Below, in pieces: positions 34,979 through 43,415 of a stretch of DNA of 64,000 nt. The DNA lies in the NCBI GenBank assembly GCA_020638095.1, contig JACKJF010000003.1, positions 1 through 64,000 on the forward strand, given 5' to 3'. The notes under the pieces are model-generated. The model did not search any database, had not been told where the DNA came from, and saw only the letters and a program-made list of their open reading frames with translations. Both the position numbers and the translations under genes were made by a program. How positions within the stretch are numbered: position 1 is the first letter of the stretch; each line of letters starts with the position of its first letter. Source of the stretch: Hyphomicrobiaceae bacterium (GTDB lineage: Bacteria > Pseudomonadota > Alphaproteobacteria > Rhizobiales > Devosiaceae).

Positions 34979-36202
34979 ATGCTGCTTGACGGCGTCAGGG
35001 TGATCAGCCTGTGCCATTATCTGCAGGGTCCGGCGGCGGCTCAGTATCTGGCCGACCTCGGGGCGGAGGTGATCAAGCTGGAACCGCCAAAAGGCGCCTA
35101 TGAGCGCCATTGGTCGGGCGCCGATGTTTTTGTCGGCGGCGTGAGTGGCTTTTACCTCGCAGCCAACCGCAACAAGCAGTCGGTCTGTTTGAACCTGAAG
35201 TCCGAATCCGGCCGGCAGGCCTTCCTGAAACTGGTCGCGACCGCCGATGTCGTCATGGAGAATTTCCGCCCCGGCACACTCGACAAGCTGGGCCTTTCGG
35301 AATCCGTGCTCAAGTCGGTCAAACCCGACCTCATCTACGCCTCTGCCAGCGGTTTCGGGTCTGACGGACCCTATGCGAAGCTGCCTGGACAAGACCTTTT
35401 GATTCAAGCCCGGACCGGGCTTGTTGCCGCGACAGCCGGGCAGCAGCCCAACATCCTCCCGGCTGCTGCCGGCTGCGCGGTCGTCGATCAGCACGGCGCC
35501 GCCTTGTTTGCGATGGGCATTGTCGCAGCCCTGTTCCGCAAGGAGCGCACCGGTGCCGGGACCCGCGTCGAGTCGTCTCTCTTCAATGCCGGCATCGACC
35601 TGCAGCAGGAATCGATTGTTGCTTACATCAACGGTCACAAGACGCCCGGAGTCTTCCGGCGCGGCGAAAATCTCGCGACCTGGTTCCATGAGGCGCCCTA
35701 CGGCATCTACGAAACGAGGGACGGGCATCACCTCGCTTTGTCGCTCAATCCGCTCGATACGCTTGCATCAGCCCTGAACGAGGCGCGCGAAAGCGAAAAC
35801 GCGCCAGGCGCGCCCGCTTCGTTCGCCCGCGACGGGAGCCCGCTCGATCGTCAACGGGACCGGGACGAAATCTGCGCGCGCGTCGCCGCGGCACTTGCCG
35901 AGGTCAGCTATGCCGCGGCCGAAAGGGCGCTGAGCGCGCGAAGTCTCTGGTTTGCGCCCGTCAATTCCTATTCCGAATTGGTCGCTGACCCGCAGGCCCG
36001 GCATAACGGCGTTTTCATGCAAGTTGAGGTGAAGGGCGAAACTGCGGTCCTTGTGGCCCATCCCAACCGCTATGACGGAAAGGCACCCGGAGTTCGTCAT
36101 ATTGCCGAGACGGCGGGCGCGGACGGAACGGAAATCCTGCGTTCCGCCGGCCTCAGCGACGAAGAAATCGCTGCCCTTCAATCCGAGGAGATGGCGTCTT
36201 GA
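34979..36202 (+). CDS. CaiB/BaiF family class III CoA-transferase
   Basis: This 407-residue enzyme has the family start MLLDGVRVISLCHYLQGPAAAQYLADLGAEVIKLEPP and the segment LNLKSESGRQAFLKLVATADVVMENFRPGTLDKLGLS. The catalytic Asp lies in PGQDLLIQARTGL near residue 141. It transfers CoA from a donor such as succinyl- or acetyl-CoA to a carboxylic acid. As the first gene of the 12-gene arm it probably activates the acid made by the GMC and aldehyde dehydrogenases. The acid is unknown. The stop overlaps the TTG start of the next gene (TTGA). Confidence 0.92.
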   Translation: MLLDGVRVISLCHYLQGPAAAQYLADLGAEVIKLEPPKGAYERHWSGADVFVGGVSGFYLAANRNKQSVCLNLKSESGRQAFLKLVATADVVMENFRPGTLDKLGLSESVLKSVKPDLIYASASGFGSDGPYAKLPGQDLLIQARTGLVAATAGQQPNILPAAAGCAVVDQHGAALFAMGIVAALFRKERTGAGTRVESSLFNAGIDLQQESIVAYINGHKTPGVFRRGENLATWFHEAPYGIYETRDGHHLALSLNPLDTLASALNEARESENAPGAPASFARDGSPLDRQRDRDEICARVAAALAEVSYAAAERALSARSLWFAPVNSYSELVADPQARHNGVFMQVEVKGETAVLVAHPNRYDGKAPGVRHIAETAGADGTEILRSAGLSDEEIAALQSEEMAS

Positions 36203-37002
36203 GCGATCTGGCTTCCAGCAACGGAAGTGGAGACGGACGGCGCCCTGTCGCCTTCGTGACTGGCGCGCGCAGGGGGCTCGGGCGGGCCATCGCGATCCAC
36301 CTTGCCCGGCTTGGATTCGATCTGGTGCTGAATGACCTGGTCCGGGACGCCGATGCCGACGACACCCTGCTGCGAGCCGGTGACGCGGGAGCTTCGGTTC
36401 GCTTCATCGCACAGGATATTTCAATAATTGATCAGCACGATGCTTTTGTCGGCGAGGCACTGGAGGCGTTCGGCGCCATCGACTGCCTGGTCAACAATGC
36501 CGGTGTGCAGGTGCCGCGGCGCGTCGGCATGCTCGATGTCACGCCCGCGGAATACGATCAGGTTCTCGACGTCAATCTTCGCGGCACCTTCTTTCTGACC
36601 CAGCGCGTCGCTAGGAAAATGCTGGAAGAGCCAGGCGCCGGCCTTCACCCGCGCAGCATCATCTCCCTGACCTCGGCCAATGCCGGCCTCGCCTCCACCG
36701 ACAAGGCGGCCTACTGCCTGTCCAAGGCCGCGCTGTCCATGATGACAAGCCTGTTCGCCCTTGAACTTGGCGGCCACAATATCAGCGTCTTCGAGGTGCG
36801 GCCGGGGCTGATGACCACCGACATGACCCTGTCGGTGCGCGACAAATATGCCGACTACGTCTCGACCCAGACCGTCTTCCGCCGTTGGGGCGATCCCGAC
36901 GAAATCGGACGCGCCGTGGCTGCCCTGGCGAGTGGCGCCATTCCCTATACCAGCGGCCAGATCATCAATGTCGATGGCGGCATGCACATTCAAAGGTTGT
37001 AG
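36199..37002 (+). CDS. SDR family oxidoreductase (FabG-like)
   Basis: This 267-residue NAD(P)-dependent short-chain dehydrogenase has TGARRGLGRAI (TGxxxGxG) near residues 21-31, NNAG at about 96-99, and catalytic Ser in SLTSANAG with the YCLSK motif (AAYCLSKAALS). It ends SGQIINVDGGMHIQRL. It starts with TTG, overlapping the CoA-transferase stop by 4 bp; GAGGAGATGG is the ribosome binding site. In this context it could oxidise a 3-hydroxyacyl-CoA or a polyol. The substrate is not shown. Confidence 0.88.
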   Translation: MSDLASSNGSGDGRRPVAFVTGARRGLGRAIAIHLARLGFDLVLNDLVRDADADDTLLRAGDAGASVRFIAQDISIIDQHDAFVGEALEAFGAIDCLVNNAGVQVPRRVGMLDVTPAEYDQVLDVNLRGTFFLTQRVARKMLEEPGAGLHPRSIISLTSANAGLASTDKAAYCLSKAALSMMTSLFALELGGHNISVFEVRPGLMTTDMTLSVRDKYADYVSTQTVFRRWGDPDEIGRAVAALASGAIPYTSGQIINVDGGMHIQRL

Positions 37003-37007
37003 GACCG

Positions 37008-38510
37008 ATGGACGCGACAAACAAAAGCGCGGTTCCGGCGCTGAGAATGACCAACATTTCCAAGCGTTTCCCCGGCGTCATTGCGCTTGACGATGTCAGC
37101 CTCGAACTCGCGGAAGGTGAGGTTCTGGCGCTCGTCGGCGAAAACGGGGCCGGCAAGTCGACCCTGATGAAAATCCTTTCCGGCGCCTACCGGGCGGATT
37201 CCGGTCGGCTCGAGCTTTTCGGCAAACCGGTTCCGTTCACCTCGCCGCTTCTGATGATGCGGATGGGTGTGGCAATCATCTACCAGGAACTTTTGCTCGC
37301 CAAGGACCTGTCTGTTGCCGAGAACATCTTTCTCGGCCGCCTGCCGAAGAACCGCTGGGGTCTGACCGATTGGCAGCGGATCAACGCCGACGCGGCGTCC
37401 CTCATCGAACGGCTGGGCTTCGATCTCGATCCCAGGGCCAAGGTCAGTTCCCTCAGCGTCGCCCAGCGTCAGGTTGTCGAGATCGCCAAGGCCCTGTCGC
37501 AGAACGCACGCATTCTGGTGCTCGACGAGCCATCGGCAGTTCTGGGTGACGCCGAGCTTGCCAAGCTTTTTGAAATCATCGGCCGGCTTTCGGCCGAGGG
37601 CGTCGGCTTCATCTACATATCGCACAGGCTCGAAGAGGTGTTCACGATCAGTGAGCGCACCCTCGTCATGCGCGACGGCAAGGTCGTCGGCACGGCGCCG
37701 ACCGCGAGCCTGACGCGCAACGACCTGGTCAGGATGATGGTCGGGCGCGAGCTCTCCGATATCTATCCCACGCGCAATCCCAAAACCGGACCTCTGGTGC
37801 TCGAAATTGAAGGGCTTCACAACGAGGCGCTCAGCGACATTTCGGTCAAGGTGCATTCCGGCGAGATTGTCGGCATTTGCGGCATGGCCGGTGCCGGCCG
37901 CAGCGAACTTCTGAGGGCGATCTGCGGTGCCGACCCGAGCACGGCGGCCCGTGCCTCGATCAACGGCGCCAATGCGCTTTTTCCCTCTCCCGGCAAGTCG
38001 CTTGCCGGCGGGGTCGGCCTTCTGCCCGAGGACCGGCGCAAACAGGGCCTTTTCGTTTCGCAGGACGTGGCCTTCAACGTTTCGATCGCCAATCTCGGTT
38101 CGATCGTCAGAAACGGACTGCTCTCACGTGGCGCGGAGCGCAAGGTTGTGACGGACTTCGTCTCCCGCCTCCGGATCAAGACTCCCGGCATCAGCGAAAA
38201 GGCGGCGAACCTCAGCGGCGGCAACCAGCAGAAATGCGTGCTCGCCAAGCTTCTCAATGCTGAATGCAGTCTGTTGCTCGTCGACGAACCGACCCGTGGC
38301 GTCGATATCGGTGCCAAGCGCGAAATCTACCAGGTTCTGGCTGACCTCGCGGACAAGGAAGGCATCGGCATCGTCATGGTCTCTTCCGAGCTGCCGGAGA
38401 TCATCGGCATGTGCGACCGCGTCTACGTGCTGCGCGGCGGGCGCCAGACGGGCGAATTCACCCGGTCAGACCTGACCGAAGAAAACATCATGCATGCGGC
38501 GACAGCCTAG
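37008..38510 (+). CDS. Sugar ABC transporter ATP-binding protein, RbsA/MglA type (system A)
   Basis: This 500-residue protein has two fused ATPase domains. The first has Walker A GENGAGKST at about 44-52 and the signature-equivalent SLSVAQRQVVEIAKAL. The second has GMAGAGRSELLRAI and LSGGNQQKCVLAKLL, with LLLVDEPTRGVDIGAKRE. This is the CUT2 ATPase layout used for ribose, xylose, galactose and polyols. The permease and binding protein of the same system follow at 40872 and 41917, separated from it by two enzyme genes. The in-frame start at 36885 lies inside the SDR gene and is rejected. Confidence 0.94.
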   Translation: MDATNKSAVPALRMTNISKRFPGVIALDDVSLELAEGEVLALVGENGAGKSTLMKILSGAYRADSGRLELFGKPVPFTSPLLMMRMGVAIIYQELLLAKDLSVAENIFLGRLPKNRWGLTDWQRINADAASLIERLGFDLDPRAKVSSLSVAQRQVVEIAKALSQNARILVLDEPSAVLGDAELAKLFEIIGRLSAEGVGFIYISHRLEEVFTISERTLVMRDGKVVGTAPTASLTRNDLVRMMVGRELSDIYPTRNPKTGPLVLEIEGLHNEALSDISVKVHSGEIVGICGMAGAGRSELLRAICGADPSTAARASINGANALFPSPGKSLAGGVGLLPEDRRKQGLFVSQDVAFNVSIANLGSIVRNGLLSRGAERKVVTDFVSRLRIKTPGISEKAANLSGGNQQKCVLAKLLNAECSLLLVDEPTRGVDIGAKREIYQVLADLADKEGIGIVMVSSELPEIIGMCDRVYVLRGGRQTGEFTRSDLTEENIMHAATA

Positions 38511-38519
38511 GAGCATCAG

Positions 38520-40004
38520 ATGACCCGGCAATACAGGCACTTCATCGACAATGACTGGCAAATTCATGGCTCCGCCGACGTCATCGAACGGCACAGCCCG
38601 GCAACCGGAGAACTGACCGCCAAATTCGCCCTCGGCGATGCGACCGACCTCAACGCGGCGGTGGCCGCGGCGCGGGCGGCCTTTGACCACGGACCGTGGC
38701 CGCGCATGACCGCCCAGGAGCGCGCCGCGGTCCTCTTTCGCCTAGCGGACCTGATCGAGGCCAATCTCGAACTCCTCGCCAGCATCGAAATCGCCGAGGT
38801 CGGCAAGCCCCGCCGCTTTGTCGAAGCCGATGTGCGGACTGCGGCCGCCTTCACGCGCCATGCCGCCTCCATGGCCGCGCAGGTGCATGGCGAAGCCTAC
38901 AACAATCTGGTGCCGCAAAAGACCGCCATGGTCCTGCGCCAGCCGGTCGGTGTCGCCGGTATTATTGTTCCCTGGAATTTCCCCATCGAAATTCTCGCCA
39001 AGAAGGTTCCTTTCGCGCTCGCAAGCGGCTGCACCGCAGTCGTCAAACCCTCGGAGCTGACCAGCGGCTCTGCCCTCGAATTTGCCCGGCTGGCGGCCGA
39101 AGCGGGTCTGCCCAAGGGCGTGCTCAACATCGTCACCGGCACGGGCAGCGCGGTCGGCGAGGCGATGACCCTGCATCCCGACGTGAACATGATCAGCTTC
39201 ACCGGATCGTCCGCCGTCGGCCAGCGCATCATCCGCAACAGCGCCGAAACCATCAAACGCGTCACCCTCGAACTTGGCGGCAAGTCGGCCAATATCGTTT
39301 TCGGCGATGCCAATCTCGAGGACGCCGTCGAGGGGACTTTGAAGGCCATCTTCGCCTTTCAGGGCCAATGCTGCGTCGCCGGTTCGCGGCTCCTTCTGCA
39401 GCACGACATTGCCGACGCCTTCCTCGCACGCCTTCTCGAACGCACCGCCGAGCTCAGGATCGGCGATCCGGACGATGCCCGGACCGATATCGGCTCGATG
39501 ATTTCGGTGCCGCACCTGCAAAAGGTCATGGGCTATGTGGGACGCGCCAGAACCAGCAATTCGGCGCGGCTGATCGTGGGTGGCGATCAATTGAGGCCCG
39601 CCGAAAATCTGACCGACAACTTCATTCTGCCGACCATTTTCGACGACGTCACCCCCGGCTCGGAACTCTTCGCCGAAGAGGTGTTCGGCCCGGTGCTGGC
39701 CGTTTCGCGCTTCGAAACCGTCGATGAGGCGATCAATCTTGCCAACTCGACCACCTACGGCCTCGCAAATACGGCCTGGACCAGCGATCTTCACACGGCA
39801 ATGGCGGCGAGCCATCGTCTCAATAGCGGTCTCGTCTGGGTCAACACCACACTCGACGGTGCGCCGCAGCTGCCGTTCGGCGGCATCAAGGCCTCCGGCT
39901 TTGGCCGGGAACTGGGCAATGCCGGTTTCGAGGACTTCACCGAACTCAAGACCGTCATCCTCAATGCGGGCCGGTTCGACAGCGTCTTTCCGGGGGCGGC
40001 ATGA
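38520..40004 (+). CDS. NAD(P)-dependent aldehyde dehydrogenase
   Basis: This 494-residue ALDH-superfamily enzyme has PWNFPIEILAKKVPFALASGC at about 151-171, general-base Glu251 (LELGGKSANIVF), catalytic Cys285 (GQCCVAGSR) and EEVFGPVLAVSRF near 390. It converts an aldehyde to a carboxylic acid, a natural follow-on to the two GMC alcohol oxidoreductases in the same operon. Its stop overlaps the HAD gene start (ATGA). Confidence 0.94.
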   Translation: MTRQYRHFIDNDWQIHGSADVIERHSPATGELTAKFALGDATDLNAAVAAARAAFDHGPWPRMTAQERAAVLFRLADLIEANLELLASIEIAEVGKPRRFVEADVRTAAAFTRHAASMAAQVHGEAYNNLVPQKTAMVLRQPVGVAGIIVPWNFPIEILAKKVPFALASGCTAVVKPSELTSGSALEFARLAAEAGLPKGVLNIVTGTGSAVGEAMTLHPDVNMISFTGSSAVGQRIIRNSAETIKRVTLELGGKSANIVFGDANLEDAVEGTLKAIFAFQGQCCVAGSRLLLQHDIADAFLARLLERTAELRIGDPDDARTDIGSMISVPHLQKVMGYVGRARTSNSARLIVGGDQLRPAENLTDNFILPTIFDDVTPGSELFAEEVFGPVLAVSRFETVDEAINLANSTTYGLANTAWTSDLHTAMAASHRLNSGLVWVNTTLDGAPQLPFGGIKASGFGRELGNAGFEDFTELKTVILNAGRFDSVFPGAA

Positions 40005-40879
40005 TCACCACGCCTTCTACCCGCTGGCTGCTCGTTCTCGACGTCGACCGGACGCTTCTGACCGACGACTACCGGCTTCTGCCGGAAGTCCGCCGTTCGA
40101 TCGACTTCGTGCGGAACAATTCAATCGCTCTGGCACTTGCAACCGCGCGCGGACCTGTGGCGCTGGAGGTCGTACTCGACGCGCTCGGACCGGTCGATTA
40201 CGCGATCTGCTTTGGCGGCGCCCTGACCCTCGGCCGCGAAGCCGGCGGGAACTGGGAGCGCTCTGACGAAGCTGAAGAGCGGCTAGTCGATCCCGCAGCG
40301 GGCCACGCACTGATCGAGCTGGCCCGTTCGCTCGATATCCCGCTGGCCCGGTACGGCGAGGCGACCGTCTATGTCGACGCGCTCAACGACCAGCTCATCC
40401 GGGAATTTGCCCATACGGGTGACCGGTACCGGATTGCCGATCTGCTGGAGGTTCAAGAACCCGCCTTCAAATATCTGGCAATCGCGCGCCCGGGCCGAAC
40501 CGGCACACTCGACCAACTCGCTGCGCAGTTGACCGGACACCTTTCGGCGGTCCGGTCGCACGCCAACTATCTCGAAATCGGTCCGACCGGCGTTTCAAAG
40601 GGCGCGGCGCTCCGCGCGCTCTGCCGGGTGGCGGATTTCGATCTGGCGAACGTCGCCGCCATCGGGGACTCCGAAAACGACCTGTCGATGATTGCCGCCG
40701 CCGGGCACGGCGTGGCCATGGGCAATGCCATCCCCGCCGTCAAAGCGGCGGCCGCCTTCTGCACCGCGACGAACGCAGACGCAGGTGTAAGCCTCGCCAT
40801 CGAGAGGCTTGCAAAGGATCTCTGGCAGGTCGCGCCGGCTGACAAGGAAAATGAAGTGGAGGAAGTTCTGCATGTCTGA
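40001..40879 (+). CDS. HAD family (Cof-type) phosphatase
   Basis: This 292-residue HAD hydrolase has motif I as LVLDVDRTLLTDDY (Asp-x-Asp kept, Gly-Thr replaced by Arg-Thr) and motif II Thr/Ser in ALATARG. The C2-type cap follows, then the Lys motif GVSKGAALRALC and motif IV IGDSENDLSMIAAAG. Such enzymes dephosphorylate sugar phosphates. Its place inside a sugar-transport and catabolic operon suggests a phosphorylated intermediate. It overlaps aldehyde dehydrogenase by 4 bp and the permease by 8 bp. Confidence 0.88.
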   Translation: MITTPSTRWLLVLDVDRTLLTDDYRLLPEVRRSIDFVRNNSIALALATARGPVALEVVLDALGPVDYAICFGGALTLGREAGGNWERSDEAEERLVDPAAGHALIELARSLDIPLARYGEATVYVDALNDQLIREFAHTGDRYRIADLLEVQEPAFKYLAIARPGRTGTLDQLAAQLTGHLSAVRSHANYLEIGPTGVSKGAALRALCRVADFDLANVAAIGDSENDLSMIAAAGHGVAMGNAIPAVKAAAAFCTATNADAGVSLAIERLAKDLWQVAPADKENEVEEVLHV

Positions 40880-41864
40880 GCAGCAAGTGGCGGTCAGCCC
40901 AAATTCAAACAACGGGCAGCGCTGGATGCAGGGGCTGTCGCACCGGCTGGCCGCCGGCGGGCTTTTTCTCGTCCTGCTCGTTCTGACGGTCATCGCGGCG
41001 CTCATATCCGACGCCTTCCTGAACCCGTTCAATCTGGTCAATGTTCTGCGGCAGATCGCGCTTTACGGCATCGTCAGCATGGGCCTGACCTTTGTCATTC
41101 TGACAGCCGGCATCGACCTGTCTGTCGGCTCGATCGTGGCCGTCGTCGCCGTTCTCACCGCCATGCTTCTGAACATGGGTCTCGCCGTGCCCCTCGTTCT
41201 TCTGGTCGCGCTGGCCTGTGGCGCGGCACTCGGGCTGGTCAACGGAATCGGCATTACGCTGATCAAGATTCCGCCCTTCATCATGACGCTCGGCACGATG
41301 GTGATGCTGCGCGGCCTGGCGCTGACAATCTCCGACGGCCGGCCGATCGATGTTGCATCCACTGTAGGAAACTACGCCTGGATCGGGCGTGGCAGCGCCC
41401 TTGGATTGCCGATCGCCGTGTGGATCTTTGCCGGCGTTGCCGTCATCGGGTTCGTGGTCCTGTCCTTCACCCGCTTCGGGCGAAACGTCTACGCCGTGGG
41501 CAGCAACCCCGAAGCGGCCCACCTTTCCGGGATCAACGTCCGCCGCGTGCTTCTCGGCGTTTACACGATTTCCGGGCTTCTGGCGGCGCTGACCTCGGTC
41601 ATCTTCGTGTCGCGGCTTTCGGTGGGCGAACCGACGGCCGGGACCGGATTGGAGCTTGAAGCGATCGCCATTTCGGTGATCGGCGGAACCAGCCTTTTCG
41701 GCGGCCAGGGCGGCATCGTGGGCACCGCGATAGGCGCAGCCATTCTCGCGGTTCTCGCCAACATCATGAATCTCGTCGGAATTTCCCCATTCACCCAGCA
41801 GATCGTGAAGGGGGCCATCATCATCGTTGCCGTTTCTTCAGAGGTGTTGAGACGGAGGCGCTGA
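40872..41864 (+). CDS. Sugar ABC transporter permease, RbsC type (system A)
   Basis: This 330-residue CUT2 permease has 8-10 hydrophobic helices (GLFLVLLVLTVIAALISD to GAIIIVAVSSEVLRRRR). Family motifs include ILTAGIDLSVGSIVAVV, GLVNGIGITLIKIPPFIMTLGTMVMLRG, VYAVGSNPEAAHLSGI and GGTSLFGGQGGIVGT. It forms the channel with the ATPase at 37008. The earlier in-frame start at 40809 lies within the HAD gene. Confidence 0.94.
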   Translation: MSEQQVAVSPNSNNGQRWMQGLSHRLAAGGLFLVLLVLTVIAALISDAFLNPFNLVNVLRQIALYGIVSMGLTFVILTAGIDLSVGSIVAVVAVLTAMLLNMGLAVPLVLLVALACGAALGLVNGIGITLIKIPPFIMTLGTMVMLRGLALTISDGRPIDVASTVGNYAWIGRGSALGLPIAVWIFAGVAVIGFVVLSFTRFGRNVYAVGSNPEAAHLSGINVRRVLLGVYTISGLLAALTSVIFVSRLSVGEPTAGTGLELEAIAISVIGGTSLFGGQGGIVGTAIGAAILAVLANIMNLVGISPFTQQIVKGAIIIVAVSSEVLRRRR

Positions 41865-41886
41865 GGGTCAGTTCAAAGACTGACCC
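41865..41886 (+). repeat. Hairpin between permease and binding-protein genes
   Basis: GGGTCAG and CTGACCC form a 7-bp stem around an 8-nt loop right after the permease stop. No U-tract follows, so it may serve as an mRNA-stabilising or processing element for the downstream binding-protein message. Confidence 0.6.
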
Positions 41887-41916
41887 CACTACGTGTGTTG
41901 ATAAGGAGGAACTTCA

Positions 41917-42894
41917 ATGACGCACAAATCGATCAGAGCAGCTTTGCTGCTTTGCACGTCGCTCACCATCGCCGGGCTTGCCGGCTCCCAGGGCGCCCTC
42001 GCCGCCGGTCCGCTCGATGGCGTGGATTTGACCAAATCCTGCACCATCGGCTTCTCGCAGGGCACGATGAACCACCCTTGGCGCGTCGCCATGGTGGAAG
42101 GCAACCGCACCTGGGCCGAACAGAACCTGCCCAACGCCAAGCTGATCATCACGGATGGCCAGAATTCGTCCGAAAAGCAGGTGGCTGACGTCGAAAGCCT
42201 TCTGGCCCAGAACATCGACGTGCTGATGATCAGCCCGCTGACCCAGCAGGCTTTGACGCCGGTTGTTCAGGAAGCCATGGATGCGGGCATTCCGGTGGTC
42301 GAGCTCGATCGCAAAACCAATACCGAACCGACCGTCTACATCTCCGCCGAGAACGAACCAATTGGCCGCAAGGCCGGTGAGTTCTTCGCCGAACAGCTTG
42401 GTGGCAAGGGCAATATCGTCGTGATCGAGGGCACCGCCGGTGCTTCGGCAGCGATCGAACGCGAAACCGGATTCGAGGAAGCGATTTCCAAATATCCGGA
42501 CATGAAGATCATTGCCCGGCAGAACGCCGACTTCCTGCGTGAAGGCGCCGCCAAGTTCATGGAAGACGTCCTGCAGCGCTTTGGCCCCGGCGAAATCGAT
42601 GGCGTCTACACGCACAACGATGAAATGGCGCTTGGCGCGATCACGGCTATCGAAGCCGCCGGACGTCAGGGTGAGATCATGGTAACCGGTGTCGACGGCC
42701 AGAACAATGCCATTCAGGCTGTTGCTGATGGCAAGCTGTTCGCAACCTTTACCTTCCCCTTTGTTGCGCCGGAAGGCATTCAGTATGCCTATCGGGTTTG
42801 CGCGGGCCTGCCGGTCGAAAACGCGACCGTCATTCTCGACTCGAACACGATCACGAAGGAAAACGCAGCGGAGTGGATCGGGAAGGGTTTCTGA
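41917..42894 (+). CDS. Periplasmic sugar-binding protein, RbsB type (system A)
   Basis: This 325-residue periplasmic binding protein (peripla_BP_4) has a Sec signal (ALLLCTSLTIAGLAGSQGALA, cleavage near residue 30). The body has FSQGTMNHPWRVAMVEGNRTWAE, NIDVLMISPLTQQALTPVVQEAMDAGIPVVELDRKTN and GVYTHNDEMALGAITAIE. A strong AAGGAGG ribosome binding site precedes it. It delivers the substrate to the system A transporter. The ligand cannot be inferred with confidence; the family binds pentoses, hexoses and polyols. Confidence 0.93.
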   Translation: MTHKSIRAALLLCTSLTIAGLAGSQGALAAGPLDGVDLTKSCTIGFSQGTMNHPWRVAMVEGNRTWAEQNLPNAKLIITDGQNSSEKQVADVESLLAQNIDVLMISPLTQQALTPVVQEAMDAGIPVVELDRKTNTEPTVYISAENEPIGRKAGEFFAEQLGGKGNIVVIEGTAGASAAIERETGFEEAISKYPDMKIIARQNADFLREGAAKFMEDVLQRFGPGEIDGVYTHNDEMALGAITAIEAAGRQGEIMVTGVDGQNNAIQAVADGKLFATFTFPFVAPEGIQYAYRVCAGLPVENATVILDSNTITKENAAEWIGKGF

Positions 42895-42973
42895 TCAACA
42901 GTCGGCAGACCAGGGTGCGCCGAAACGCAGCCCTGGTCCGCCTCTTTCCCTCGCCTGGCAGCAAGGAAACGAA

Positions 42974-43414
42974 ATGCCCGAATTCTATGTCTCGATCGGT
43001 CAGTCGGTCAGCTTTTCCAAGACGGTTAGCGAGACCGATGTCTATCTGTTCGCAGGAATAACGGGCGATCTGGCGCCTGTCCATGTCAATCAACAGCTCA
43101 TGGAAGGCTCGGCCTACGGGCAGCGTATTGCGCACGGTGCGCTGCTTGTGGGGTTCATGTCGACTTTGTCGACCATGATGGTGGCAACCGCCGCCAACAG
43201 CCACAGCGAAGGCGAAACGCCCGTTTCCCTTGGCTACGATCGCATCCGCTTCGTCGCGCCGGTCTTCTTCGGCGATACGGTGACGCTGACTTACACGATC
43301 AGCGAAGTCGACACCCTGCGCAGGCGGTCGACTGCAGATATCGCCGCGGTCAACCAGCGCGGTGAAACCGTAGCGGTCGCCTCGCATGTGCTCAAATGGG
43401 TCAAGAAGGGCTGA
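42974..43414 (+). CDS. MaoC family hot-dog hydratase
   Basis: This 146-residue protein has the MaoC/(R)-hydratase pattern: SETDVYLFAGITGDLAPVHVN carries the Asp...His pair (D-x-x-P-x-H) of the hydratase site, followed by RIAHGALLVGFMSTL. The C-terminal strand (GDTVTLTYTISEVD) completes the hot-dog fold. It should hydrate an enoyl-CoA or dehydrate a 3-hydroxyacyl-CoA. The start at 42974 follows GCAAGGAAAC; the longer frame from 42689 runs through the binding-protein gene. Confidence 0.9.
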   Translation: MPEFYVSIGQSVSFSKTVSETDVYLFAGITGDLAPVHVNQQLMEGSAYGQRIAHGALLVGFMSTLSTMMVATAANSHSEGETPVSLGYDRIRFVAPVFFGDTVTLTYTISEVDTLRRRSTADIAAVNQRGETVAVASHVLKWVKKG

Positions 43415-43415
43415 C